Source: Spirogloea muscicola
Taxonomy: Eukaryota > Streptophyta > Zygnematophyceae > Spirogloeales > Spirogloeaceae
Assembly: GCA_009602725.1 (NCBI GenBank)
Contig: WELB01000076.1
Location: 64,725-104,060 of the forward strand
DNA length: 39,336 nt
Direction: 5' to 3'
Each line of letters starts with the position of its first letter. The stretch's first letter is position 1. The notes below the pieces were generated by a model, which was not told where the DNA came from, searched no databases, and worked only from the letters and a program-made list of their open reading frames with translations. The translations under genes and the position numbers were made by a program. Positions 23,670-35,108 of this stretch are shown here, one piece after another.

Positions 23670-24019
23670 GGCTCCGAGGAAGTGATTGGCAGGCCAGCAA
23701 GAGATTGAGTGCGGCCTTCAAGTCCAGCTTGGGCGGAAGCGCACGTCCTGGAACGGACGTCAGGCCGGCCGTCAAGTGGCGATCCGCATCCGCGGCTTTC
23801 TCTCGTGGCCTCCTTGGCCCTTTGCGAGGGACTTTGAGGCTATGTAGCCGTGCGGGTCGCCAGGCTGCTGGAAGTGTTGCGGTGGCGAGGGAGGAAGGAG
23901 AAGCGGAGAAAGAGAAGTGGCGAGGCAGTGGACGGAGGCTATGAGCAGGGCGCAGAGGCTGATGAATGCAGCGTTGGGAGAAGGCGGGGCGAGGGGCAGG
24001 GGGTGGTAAGAAAAGGGGA

Positions 24020-24059
24020 GGGGCTGGGGGAGAGGGGGAGAGAGAGAAAGAGAGAGAGA

Positions 24060-24090
<31 letters not shown>

Positions 24091-24091
24091 N
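24020..24091. repeat. GA/AG microsatellite ending at an unresolved base
   Basis: A purine tract resolves into uninterrupted AG dinucleotides up to 24090, followed by one N at 24091. The N probably marks a join of two sequence pieces across the repeat, so distances across it may be wrong. Confidence 0.9.
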
Positions 24092-24800
24092 TTCCTTATG
24101 ATGGTCCTATGAATTGGCTGTGGTGATATCGTGTCGATGAGTTTCCGGGCCATTGTGGCCCCGTTCCAGAGTCTGCTGCTTGACTTGACTATTGTTGTTA
24201 TCAAAGTTGCCAATTTTTTCGATGTGTATATGTTTGATGAATGCGGCCCCCAGCTCTCCGCAGTGTCTTGCAGGAAAATTTCAGGTGAGGGCGAGCTTCG
24301 GGCGCAGTTGCACTTCACCACTTTATTGTGCGGCTGTGGCTGCTTTCTTCTACTAAGAAGTGCGGGCAGAGCACCTCAGATCTTAGATCGGATACAGCAG
24401 CAGCCGAAGGATAACCTAGCTCCATCCATAACCTTATTCTCATCATTGGCATGCATGCATGCATGCCTTCTGTGATGTTCCTCAAGACATATAATTGCAC
24501 TTGAGTAAGGTTGCCGCGAAATGACCGCATTGCGTCACATCTTTTGCACGCATGGTTTACTCGCGTCTGCACGTTATCGATTTAGTTATGTTGCTGTGAT
24601 ATATACTGTGCATTCTTATATTTTGCTATATCTTTCATCACCATCTTGAGCGTGTTGGGAGGGCTGAAAATGGGCAACAATTATTGTTCCTTCATGGCCG
24701 ACTCAACGCTCTGGGTCAGCTCCAGTGTCGTGCAAAGGGCCATTTTGTAGGAGCCTTGGTATGTCAATGTCGCATCGTCATCTTGTCCATGTACAGACTT

Positions 24801-24856
24801 TAGCCTTCAACCTGTAGCCTTCAACCTGTAGCCTTCGACCTGTTGCCTTCAACCTG
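24801..24856. repeat. 14-bp tandem repeat, four copies
   Basis: The unit TAGCCTTCAACCTG recurs four times head to tail; the third copy has one change and the fourth one change. It lies in non-coding DNA about 1.3 kb upstream of CURT1. Confidence 0.9.
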
Positions 24857-26084
24857 TATCCAAGACTTCTTAAACGTCCCGTGTGCAAATTACTCCCCTG
24901 CTGCCACTGCAATATAGCTCTCCAGCTTATCGTGCCCCAAGAACCTAGTCAAGCCACACTTTAATTCAAAACTGACTTGCAGAAGGCCGTGCGACTAGAT
25001 AGAATGCACATCGTCCTGCGGATTGCCTACCACTTGATCGAAGGTGCTGCACAACTGTAAGCTACATGAAAGGGTTTCAGCACATTTATTATGCCGGTAC
25101 CGTAAATTAGTGAAAGCAGATGCGAAGGTGCTTCTTGAGAGTATCACAAGTCACAGGACCTGCGAGACAAGGAAAGCACTTACTTTGAACGATACCGTTG
25201 AAAATGTCAGAGCATCTTGTGGGGGTACTTAATCAGAGGTAGAGGCGCATATTCATGCCTCTGGAGAATCTAATGTGACGACTTCCCTAAAACCTCGAGC
25301 CGTAATGGCTGGAAATTTCAGGAGGAATGACCAGAAGTGACCCTGAGAGGGACAGCCCTGGGCCGAAGAGCATTCAGCCGTGCATGTCTTGCCGTTCTGA
25401 TACAGCAGCGCCGGTAGCAATGTCTCAGCAGCAGAGGTGAGGGTGGCTACTAGGGCCGACGTATAGCGGCGCTTTGCAACCACTCAAACCTAGCTCGTAT
25501 GGGCGACAAGCAGCTCCAACGGATGACAAGCCTACAACGTGAAGTGCGGATGGTAAGGTCCTTGATGCAAGAAAGGGAATAAGATCGTCCTAAGAGGCGA
25601 GGGCTCTGAAAGGCCAGCCAGACTGGAGAAGGTCCAAAAGGCTGGATTGATGCTTTATCCATTCATCCTTCAGAGTACAAGAAACAAGGAAGCCCTTTTC
25701 ATCCTTAATTGCATGTGGAGGACCTTGAAGGGAAGCTTAACGGGGTAGTCCTTAAGGGGAAGTCCCCGTGAGCAGCTGACGGCCGCCGAGGTCCACCCCA
25801 CGCACGCGGCAGCGCCACGCGTCAGTATCCAAAAGCCTCCACGTGGCTTACGCGCTTGAGCGCCAGCGTGGATCGGACACATCCGTGCTGGACCAGTGAG
25901 CGCGCGGCATAAGGTCATGCGGGCGAGGGCAGCCGGCCAATAAGTGGCCCGAACGGCTGCCACGTGGCACAAGCCCCGCGACCCCCCACCCTCCCGGGTG
26001 GGGGAAGTCTGGCAGGCATCCTTTCCCGATCTGAAGCCCCGCAGCCGCCATCCAACCAGCCGAGCACCAGACCTCGCCGTCGCT

Positions 26085-26114
<30 letters not shown>
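26085..26114 (+). repeat. (GCC)n run in the 5' leader of CURT1
   Basis: About ten GCC units end about 50 bp before the CURT1 ATG at 26166 and share its open frame, but no in-frame ATG lies upstream, so the run is taken as 5' UTR. It parallels the run before the SSS transporter. Confidence 0.9.
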
Positions 26115-26115
<1 letters not shown>

Positions 26116-26165
26116 ACGCCAAGCCGCAGCCGCCAGAGGACGCCACCTCTTCTCCATCGTTAGCC

Positions 26166-27741
26166 ATGGCCGCCGTTGCCACTTTCTCGCCGGCGTCCGT
26201 GGCCGCTCTCCCCACCGGCACCGTTGCCGCCCGCCCCCGCAGCGCGGCTGCTGCCAGGCCCCTTGCCCTTCGCAACGGCTTTGTTGGTAGCCGCCTCGCA
26301 GTCGCCGGCTCCGCCCCCAAGAGTGAGTTGCGGGACCTGCTCTTGACGTCTTCCCGCTGTAAATGTAACACAGGGTCTGGCCCTGGCACTACAGAAGACA
26401 CAACACTTGCAGATAGGCATCCAAGCATCCTTACAGTGCCTGCTCGGGGTTTGCCGCCCATCTCAGCGGTGGATATTGCCAGAATGTCTCAACCTGATCG
26501 AGCTTCCCCGCCAACTCTAGAAGTCAAAGCACGTGTCAGGACTGCAACCCATGGCGTGCTCGCATGTCATGAGGAGCTAATGAAAGCAATGTTGGCTGCC
26601 TACATTGGTATTTGTCCTAACACCTTCCCTTACCATCTGAAAGCAGCCCTGCAGTATGCTCCGCTGAGTGTGCGTGCCCGTTTCAATCCCGATTCGACCA
26701 CCACCGATGCCTCTGCCCAGACTCAGAAATATGTTGAGGACCTGAAGGCGAGGGTAGGTTGTAACGCCGCCATTCAATGGCTCTGTGCACAATGTCAGAT
26801 CCCCTTTTTTTTAAAGCATTAATACTTCGACGTATGTGCTTGTCCACGTACTGCGATGGCAGGTGTGATAATTGTTGTGGTTATATAGTACATGAATATG
26901 TCAATCAACAATATCAGCAAGCTACTGTAAGAGTCTACAGGATGATTGATAGGGTTCATCTGCTCATCTGCAACTTTGGTATTCGATGTTTGAAGCACAT
27001 CTTGATTCGTGTTCTTGCAAAATATAGACTGAGCTCTCACTTGGTTTGATGATGTACAGTGGGAGCAGACTGAGAACAAGGGTGCTGTGATTGCCTATGC
27101 CAGCGGTGCTCTTGTTGCCCTGTGGTTCTCTTCCACCATTGTGGGAGCTGTGAATTCTGTGCCCCTGGTAATCGTCTAATCACACAATCCCATAAGATGA
27201 ATGAAATTTTGTTTTTTCATCCTTTTTGTGCTTAATGGAGGCGCCGACAGGGTTGGTCAGATCAGTACCTGTATCCATGTTATATTGACAGTATTGGCTT
27301 GTATCTGCTGTGCATCTCAGCTGCCTAAGCTCCTGGAGCTGGTCGGTCTTGGCTACACGGGTTGGTTTGTGTACCGGTACTTGCTTTTCAAGGTAAGAGG
27401 CGTTCTTGCATTGGGGCACAGTCAGCAACCATCCAGCAGCTCCGGCTGAAGTCACATGCCTGCATCATGCTGCAGACTGGCCCGGAGCTGCACTGCAATA
27501 GAACCACATATTGACAGGGCAACACATGCTGAGTCTCGCATACCACTGTAATCTGCAGTCAAGCAGGAAGGAGCTGCTGGAGGAGATTGAGGTCATCAAG
27601 GGCAAGATTACTGGCGCACAGCAGGATGTTGAGTCAGACTTCAAGGACATCAAGACCAAGGTCACTGGCAGCTCGAAGCCAATCGAGTCTGACATCCAGG
27701 ATATCAAGGAGAAGGCCAGCTCAGGGAGCTTCTTCAACTAA
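26166..27741 (+). CDS. CURT1: CURVATURE THYLAKOID 1 (CURT1/CAAD domain) protein, plastid
   Basis: Five exons close in phase: 26166-26322, 26647-26753, 27060-27167, 27321-27392 and 27559-27741 (stop TAA), giving 208 residues. CURT1 proteins are small thylakoid membrane proteins that oligomerise at grana margins and bend the membrane. Seen: an Ala/Ser/Arg-rich N-terminus (MAAVATFSPASVAALPTG...) typical of a plastid transit peptide; TQKYVEDLKARWEQTENKGA before the first membrane helix (VIAYASGALVALWFSSTIV); the VNSVPLLPKLLELVGLGYT link; a second helix (GWFVYRYLLFK); then the basic helix SSRKELLEEIEVIKGKITG and a lysine/aspartate-rich C-terminal tail. The hairpin of two helices plus C-terminal amphipathic helix is the family signature. 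The acceptor at 26645-26646 was chosen for phase; intron 1 is itself stop-free in this frame. It shows the organism is photosynthetic or descends from one that was. Confidence 0.93.
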
Positions 27742-28784
27742 GTCACGAGCAGTCTTTGTGAGGAGTTTAGCTCGTGTATTCACTTTTGGCACACCGTGTA
27801 CCAACAGGATGAATTCAGGTGAAGGCAATTTGGGCAGGTTGGTTGTCAAGGCTGGGCACAAGCATAGGCTCAGCTTTCCTACAAGAGACTGATACCCCAA
27901 TAATCCACAGCCAGAATTGCTATGTGCACAAGTCGCACAGTGCCCACAGCACAGAAGGTGGTTGATTTCCGAGAGGGTATGAGTGGCATTCGGCAGTAAT
28001 TTTCCCCCCAATTTGTGCATTGTTTCAACTCCTTGTGGCAGGAAGTGCCTGATCAAAGTCTAATTTCACTTATTCGTGGCATGATTCGTGGCTGTTAGAC
28101 TGTCTTCTTTGTTGTCTGGAGGAATGATCTAAGCAAAGCATTCGAAAGCAGTGTATGGAACAGCAGCCGACAGGCAACCTAAGGCAGACCAGGTCCTCAA
28201 TGACTGCACAGACTGCATGGCTGCCTGGCTTTCTGCTGCCTATAGCTGAGGAATGAAAATTGACTTGCCTCAAGTCCTTCAGTTTTGAGTTGTGTATCTG
28301 CCAGTGTGTACCTGTACAATTCCAAGCAATAAGATGGTTGTACAGCTCATTTCTATCTGTACTCTGTTCAAACGTGGTCACGGAAGCTTAAAAGGGCTTA
28401 CTCGGGTGTGTATCCAATATTCTTTTTGCAGCCCGTGCAGTGTCTTAAGCATGAATAGTGATTGTTGCACCACATCTGGTGAAGAGAACATACAGCATGA
28501 ACAGAAAGTGGTGATGGGGACGCAGGCAGAGTGCGCTAACAGCAGGGTGCCTATAGCCGGTGAAGGTCTGGCGGATCTCTTGTCCCTATGGAGTCAGTGT
28601 CAAAGACCTTATTCTTCACGTTTCCTCTCTAATGACTGTTGCAAATAATCGACACTACAAGATTCGCCTGTCCTGGAGTTAAGCACTGGCTGTATTCTAT
28701 TTTCCTACACATATGGCAGTTGCTGCTCATAACATTGTGCCTCACCTTTACTAAGAGAAAGAAGCTCTTCCAAAGGAAAGAAGA
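27742..28784. other. Downstream of CURT1, no gene seen
   Basis: This is the 3' flank of CURT1. Short open frames on both strands lack any family resemblance or exon-like splice sites in phase. The segment ends where a dispersed repeat copy begins. Confidence 0.35.
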
Positions 28785-29070
28785 AAGCGCGGCCAGATTG
28801 ACTGGTGGCTGGGAAAGGCCAGCCCAAAGGAATGGACAAGGGCTGAAGGAGCCGACGTACGAAGGAGTAAGACATCAGCCAGGGAACGCTAAATAACCTC
28901 TAGTCAGGAGATGCAAATCTGAGTAGCTAAGCGGCGGAAAGACGTTGCTCTGACGGAAGCCGCCAAAGCTTGGCCTGCGCGCAAGTGAACCGCGACGGCA
29001 AGGGACCGCTGCATCGAAATGGTCAATCGCATTCAGAAGACTTGAGCGAGGGACCCGGCGACGTTGAAGC
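28785..29070. mobile_element. Diverged half copy of the 10451 inverted-repeat element
   Basis: It starts AAGCGCGGCCAGATTGACTG exactly like the left end of the 10451-11067 element and follows its left TIR and about 170 bp of interior (ACATCAGCCAGGGAACGCT, GGCCTGCGCGCAAGTGAACC, GACCGCTGCATCGA) with small indels. No right inverted end follows. From about 29076 a more distant, direct-orientation copy of the GGCTG...AGGCCAGGCC core appears. It is a truncated or rearranged relic. Confidence 0.82.
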
Positions 29071-29262
29071 CGAAGGGGCTGTGAGAGGCCAGGCCAAGTA
29101 GAAAATGGACAAGGTCCTTAGGGGGCTGGAAAGTGCAGACCACGAAGGATGGTCACGGGAACCACTAGTAAGTAGCAGCAAGTCACCAAGGAGCAGCCCG
29201 TGCACTCCACAGTGGCTGCTTGTACTGGTTAACTATACAGATATAGAAATATCGAGTGTGTG

Positions 29263-29416
29263 TTGACCACTCAGGCCCTCCATCACTCATTAGCAGCAGC
29301 AGCAGGTGATGTATATCAATCTATGTGCTTGCCTCTGTACTTGACCACTCAGGCCCTCCATCACTCAAGTACAAGGCAAGCACATTGACTGACATACATC
29401 ACCTGCTGCTGCTGCT
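29263..29416. repeat. Long hairpin with repeated loop sequence
   Basis: Left arm 29292-29342 pairs with right arm 29367-29416 over about 50 bp with three substitutions and one 1-base bulge; two of the substitutions could form G:U pairs in RNA. The loop is 24 nt (29343-29366). The loop with its edge bases (29341-29367, 27 nt) also occurs exactly at 29263-29289, directly before the left arm, so the whole is repeat-arm-repeat-inverted arm. It ends about 115 bp upstream of the TELO2 start. Confidence 0.9.
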
Positions 29417-29532
29417 CAGCTGACCAGCTCAGTAACCACAAGTCAACACATGGAGGTCGCTAAATGATGCCCTAAAGTCAGGTAGGGGTAATGTGATGTT
29501 CATGCCGTTTGTCTTGGCAAGGTGCGCGGCCC

Positions 29533-32500
29533 ATGGCGGCGAGAGTCGGCAGCCGCGGCGGCGACGACGGCCACGACGCCACCGCGCGGGGCGTGCTGCG
29601 AGCCTTGGCCCGCGCGGGCGAGGACGCTGCGGCGCCGGCGGTCGCCGGGCTGCTGCTCGCCGAGCGCCTCGGGCCGGCCGACGCCGGCGGTGGGCCAGCC
29701 ATCCGCCCGCTGCCTAAGCTGCCGCGGTTGGAGGCCTCAGTCCGGCCGGGCAGCTGAGACGGCGATGGCCGCCTCGTTTCCGCTCATCCGTCTCGCCGTG
29801 CTGACTCTCCTGCAGCTCTCGCTGGCCAGGCAGCCCATGCGGCTCCTTACCTGGCCGAGGTAAGTCCTTCATCACCGCGCTTCAAATCATGGCGCTTGCA
29901 GACCGCCTGGATTGTGCCTGCAGTGTGGTCATATGCTCCAGCTAATTGTCATCAATTTCTGATATCCACTGATCTTCTCAGGCAGTCACTGCTGCCGCTT
30001 CCGCTGGAGTGGACGGCAGCTCCTACTTCCAGGAGAGCCTCTTCGACGCCCTTGCGCAGATTCTTCTGCTCGGTTGGTCGATCGCCATGGCATCCCACCT
30101 TTTCTGTCGCCGTGTCAGGGCTGTGCTTCTGCTGGGTCTGATTGCCACGGTGCACTCTCGGTGTTGAGCTTGTAGTGTCAGTTCAACAGCTTTAGTTCAC
30201 CCACTGAAATGCTCACTTGCAACTTCTGTGCTACACAGAATTGTGCCAAAGTGGCGTGAGGAGCTCATACAAGTCACGTCAATCCACCCGAGCAAGCCAG
30301 TCGGCAGCCTTTCTGCAGACCCGCTGGACTTACTGGGTGCCTTCTTCCTGGCTGCGCCGCCTGCCGTGGCTTTGGAGACTCTCTTGCCCTTCCTGGCCAG
30401 TCAAAACGGTACAATCTGCAGGCGTGCTGAGAGGCAAGCAAGCTCTGCACTCGCATCCCTTTCCATGGCCTTTTCATAGCCTTCACATCCTTTCCGTTGG
30501 GCTGCATGCTTGAATATTAGCTGCTTCAGCTGGAGCCATCTTTGTGTCTTGATTGCTCAAGGTGCATCATGAATCTTGCACTTAGGCCTCGCACTGCCTC
30601 AGTGGCAGCTGATTGTTCACCTACTTTCGGGCAGGCTCTTGCTCCTCTGTCTGTGTGACGGCCAGCCAGGGGCGCGGAACATGGCCACAAGCCTTGTGAG
30701 GGCCTCGGAGCAGCCAGGAGGAGGAGCTCCGACCTGGCTTTTGAAGCGGGTTGAGACGCTTGCACAGCTGCTTGCCTCTGTGCCTGACCGCGTCAGACCA
30801 CGAGCCAATGCTGGCCTGCAATCAGTGTATCCTCTGGCAATGAAAATGTCTTGCATGGGTTCCTCTGTAGTTGCTTTTCATTGACACATGAGCATGCGCT
30901 GGAGACTGAGCGTGCTTGTCTTGTGATTTTGTATTCTGGAGATGATTTGTATCCAGTTCCCATTGATAATTGTTTTGTATTGCAAGGCCATCGGCGCGTG
31001 CTTGCTAGACCTTGACCTCATAGCTCCAGAGCCTTTTTCAATTCAACCATCATTCAAGCCCTTCAAGCTGTACAAGAACAATGGAAAGCTAAACACGAAC
31101 CAGATGACAACAAACGCAGTAGCTGGAATGCAGAAGGGAATGACAAGCTTGACATGACGCTTGCATTTGCTGGTGCATTCTTGGCCAGAGTCTGCCGCCG
31201 TGGTCATGCAGGTAAATTACTTAGGCTTCAAGATGATGCCTGCAGGTTTCACTCAGCCACAGCTTGATATACGCTGAGGAATGATACTTACTAAGAAAGG
31301 GGCTCGTTTGAGATTTTTTTTTGAGAGTTCTGGATATAAACCTCTCCATCAGTTCAAAGTATGACCTCCTTGTTGTGCGCCTCTGACCTGCTTTGACATG
31401 TCCTGGAGAGTTTGTCGTTTTCACAAATGTTTACAAGCATTTGGGTCTTGGACTTCTGTCAGACCTTGCTTCAGAAAGAATACTGGACTTGACTCTGGCC
31501 AATGACGAGGACAGCATAGCCGAAGAGAATTGCAGCAGGACGGAGACTGAACCTGGAAGCGACGAAGAATACAGCTTCAGTGGGGGGTTGTGGCACTATC
31601 TCATGTGTGCCATCAGGGACTCGTTCGCCTCAACCAAGCTTGCTGAGTCCTTGATCTTCAAGTTATCTCAACGGGGTCTACGGCTGCCAACAGCCAGGAG
31701 GGTGTTGGTTAAGCTGTATGGAGTCTTGCTGTGGACAGATGCACCATTGAGGTACATCCAAAATCTTCGTACTTCTTCCTGTTCTTCACATCCATATATC
31801 TTCATCTCTTCCTATTTCTTCAATATGTCTTTGTTATCAAGCCAACATTAATTTGCATGACTATCACTCCAGTTGACCAATTGACTAAGTGCATCTCTAC
31901 TGCACGTCGTCTATATCAGGCTTTGATCTTAACCAGCTTTACTTTGGAGATTAGGGGGTCACTGCGCCTAGGGTTCTGGGTTCCAAATCCCTGAAGCCAA
32001 TATTTCTTGGGCTGTTACAGGTTGCTTCTGACAGAGAAGCTGCTGTTGAGTGGAAAGCTCCCCATTACAAGCCTGCAGTTTCTTCTCCCATTCGCTGTTC
32101 TCTCGCCACCTCGCCCACCTGCAAAGCCTCAACCGCAAGACAGCGGGAGATCTGGGGGAGGAGGCCTGCAGGCAGACGCCATTGGAAGATTGACGCAGCA
32201 GTGGGCGTCATACGAGTTCATCCGCTCTGCCCCTCTTAAGCAACAAATCTGTATCCATGCAGTGGCGATTGTGAAGTTGGAACGGCAATGAAGTTATCAT
32301 AGCATGCAGTTGAGCTTGTATGAGCACGTATACTAATATGTGTCATGCGTCACTCTGTGACCTTGACTCAAAGCCTCTCAGTTGTGAGTGCCGCCATTGC
32401 TAAATGCATGGCTGCTATGACCAAGATAGAGCTAGAAGCTACCCCAGCCTTCTGGCCTGGCTGCTTCAAGGGGTCAGTGGTAAGCCAGCTCTTTCGACTG

Positions 32501-35108
32501 TGGGAGTGCATGCATCAATTGATCGTTGACTAATGTCAGCAGATACTCATCAACCAACAGGGCATGACCTGCTTATTTAGATGACGTCATGTGTAATGAC
32601 AGTGTGAAATTTGTTTTTCAGGCAGATTAGAGAGCCCCCTGCCAGAAGTGCAGCAGACAGCTGAGAAAGTCGCAATGGCGTTCTCGACGGTCCTGGACCC
32701 AGCCAACCCCCTCTGCCTGACTGATGAGACTTCCAACCATGGTTGCGATTGGGAGAGCGACTGGCTGGGCTTTGGTGACAATACTGTGAAACAGGCTGAA
32801 GAGTTGGAGCCCGAGAAGGTGTACAGGGACAATGACATGGACTCACCTGCGGAAGCTGCTTCCTGCCGATCAGACAAGCAAGATATGGAAATTGCCCAGG
32901 AGGATGCAGGGAGCAGCAGCGACGAGTCGCTTGTGCCTACAACTTGGAAGATGACGAGGACTTGGATGACAAGCTACCCAGGCAACTGAGGACCTGTGCA
33001 GCAGAGCTGAGGAAGGGGGACGATTCTTTGGCTGTGAGGACCACTCATCTCTACCAACCTTTCAACCTCTTGCACAACATTGTGCCACCTGAGGGCATGT
33101 CTTGGGTCGCACGGAGGATCATGATCAGGGGCTAGTATGCACATCTGCCAATGTTGTGTGAGAAGACAGTATGGCTCTCGTTGGGGTGGTTTGCAGGCAA
33201 TATATCAGCACGTTTGAGCTTGGGGCTTCTGCATGTACCAGGTGGAGAGGGCACTACGGGCTGTCGAGCCACTCGTGAGGGCGTTGCCAGATGAGCTCGA
33301 TGATTTCAGTTCCGAGTTGGCGCAAGCTCTCATCCACGTTCAGAGCAGGTGACGGAGTTTGATGTGGCAAGTCAGCGTCTGTTCTTTCATGTTGCAGTCA
33401 ATCCTTTCACCTTAATCTGTCATACCGTTGATATGTGAGATAAGAAGAAGTGGAGCTTCATTGGTACTTGCACCGCGTGCAGCTCTGTGGCAGTGGAAGG
33501 AGAAGAGGAGGAGGTTGAGGACAAGCGGCGGAAGGGCCTCGTCGCTCTCCTTTCACTCTCCCCCTTGCCCACAATCTCCACCATGATCCGCCAGCTATAC
33601 TCGCCCCACGTGGACTTAAGCCAAAGACTGCTGATCTTGGATGTCATGGAAGGTGAGCTTTACAATATGGTGATTGGGGATCTCCGCGTTCTCCTCATCC
33701 TCAGCTTGCCTGCCCTTGCCAGGAGTATTGCAAGAGGGATGGGTGCACATTGAGGACTAGGACAGTCTGCTGGACTGATTTCAAGAAACCCACATTGCTC
33801 CTGCCTGCAGACGCCGTGGCGGAGCTGACAACGCAGCAGCAGCTGACGGTCCAAGATGACATGCAGGATAGCACAGCTCTCATCACAGAGATTGCCTTGT
33901 CCTCAGCGAGCAGTCATGCTTGGAATCGGCCAGGCACTCTCGAGCAGGGCTGGAGGGAAGCGCCAAGCCCTCTCACTTAGACCCATGGTGGAGAGTTGTT
34001 GCTCAGTTCCGACCGCAGATTCGAGCGTCGCACTGATCTTGTTGAGCCAGCAGGGTCGGTAGTCCGAGGGACCAGCAGGCGGTGGGGCCGGAAGTCGCTC
34101 AGCAGGCGGCGCGGCGAAGGTGCTCGTCCTTCTGGATCGTATGGTGGAAGCGTGACAATGAGCAGGCCCTTTTCTCCCCTGGCGGCGGCCTTCATGCTGC
34201 CCATGATGCGCGAGTTTGATAAGCGGCGGCAGGGCGTCGACATGCTGGGACGAGATTTTGTCTTGCTTGGGAGGATGCTCCAGGTGCTGGGTAAGTGCGT
34301 CGAAGGAGTTTCGCAGCTGCCAGAGGCTCTGCCCCTGGCACTTGCACTGCTGGAGCTGATAAAGACCGAGTGAGCACAGCCAACACCCGGACTTCATAAG
34401 CAGCACATGTGCACCTTCTCTCAACACTAGTAGCCAATATGAACCAAATCCTTCCACTCATCATCATATGTGTGAGAAAGATGTAAAGTCATCCTTGTAT
34501 GTTGCGGTCTTGGCATGCGCTGCATTCCTGGTTGCAGGAGAGTGTGCCACCACTGTGAGGTGTACGTGAGGAGATCAGCTGCTTATGCAGCGTCCCGAGC
34601 CCTCTCTGCAATACCGCCGGCTGCTGTTGTAGCTGCCATGGCGAGCACTGAGGGGTCCAGTCTTGAGGACTGCTTAAGCTGGGTCAGGGACTGGGCCCGC
34701 TCAGTTGTCGACACGGACCAGGATGACTCCTGCTCTGAGGTTTGCATATTTTCTTAGTGTTACCTGATGGCTCATGTGGAGCATCTGTATCACTCAAGAT
34801 GAGGGCATTCTTCAGCTGTCCTTCACTGTGTTTGCAGTTTATGGTCGTATTGAGTAGTCTCGTCCGTCCATGTCAAAGCAGGGACTTCGAAGCATGTCCA
34901 CGACTGTTACAAGATGATCGCAAGCGACTCATCTGCTCAACCTCTTGTGGTGTCCCAGATGGCGGCCCTTTGCTTGCAACTTCATGGTGTGCTGGCCAGG
35001 AATGCGTTGGCTTGCTTGGAGTTGCCCCCCAACTCATCCTTGAGCAGCCAGCTTGCAGGTGTCCAGCTTGGACTTTCACAGCAGACGAACCTGACTGTTC
35101 ATCTGTAG
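29533..35108 (+). CDS. TELO2: TELO2/TEL2 telomere-length regulation protein homologue (TTT complex), with apparent frameshift
   Basis: TEL2 is the HEAT-repeat scaffold of the TTT complex, which with Hsp90 stabilises PIKK kinases (ATM, ATR, TOR). Supported exons: 30239-30408, 30586-30824, a 3' part ending 31211, 31409-31751, 32021-32250, 32382-32472, 32626-33033, 33242-33348, 33483-33652, 33811 onward, a part ending 34369, 34538-34739 and 34959-35108 (stop TAG). Family landmarks in order: RVETLAQLLASVPDRV, AFFNSTIIQALQAV, LAFAGAFLARVCRRGH, RLTQQWASYEFIRSAPLKQQ, SAAIAKCMAAM, LESPLPEVQQTAEKVAMAF, the acidic SDESLVP linker, DLSQRLLILDVME, then the C-terminal domain FSPLAAAFMLPMMREF, VDMLGRDFVLLGRMLQVLG and EVYVRRSAAYAASRALSAIP. 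ATG 29533 is a tentative start; the exons before 30239, the junction near 31030 and the region 33911-34050 do not close cleanly. Exon 32626-33033 is 1 nt short of the phase needed, exactly at the conserved linker. Confidence 0.85.
32932..32942 (+). other. Apparent 1-nt deletion within the TELO2 coding exon
   Basis: Reading frame one gives ...SDESLVP up to about 32938; the continuation NLEDDEDLDDKLPRQL is in the frame that needs one extra base. The exon's flanking introns also demand 409 nt where 408 are present. The family has a Tyr after the Val-Pro here, which a single missing base would abolish. It could be sequencing or assembly error or a real lesion. Confidence 0.75.

Larger units (their letters stand above)
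24092..26165. other. Intergenic region upstream of CURT1
   Basis: No gene could be supported. An open frame at 24131-24475 (plus) has one hydrophobic patch but no start context, splice partner or known family. AT content is higher between 24440 and 25250 than in the neighbouring gene regions. The last 300 bp before CURT1 are GC-rich and probably hold its promoter and 5' UTR. Confidence 0.35.

Noticed and set aside
23326-24321. 331-codon minus-strand open frame
   Set aside because: It reads through the GA microsatellite and the unresolved base as low-complexity Ser-Leu; the neighbouring frame holds the hydrophobic exon instead.
24131-24475. Plus-strand open frame with a hydrophobic patch
   Set aside because: No good start context, no splice partner, no recognisable family; it lies beside an assembly join.
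25670-26461. 263-codon minus-strand open frame over the CURT1 leader and first exon
   Set aside because: It is the antisense of a GC-rich GCC-repeat region and transit-peptide exon, with no domain or splice support.
31940-31990. tRNA T-loop-like sequence GGGTTCCAAATCCC
   Set aside because: No matching acceptor stem, D-arm or anticodon arm could be found around it; it lies in a TELO2 intron.
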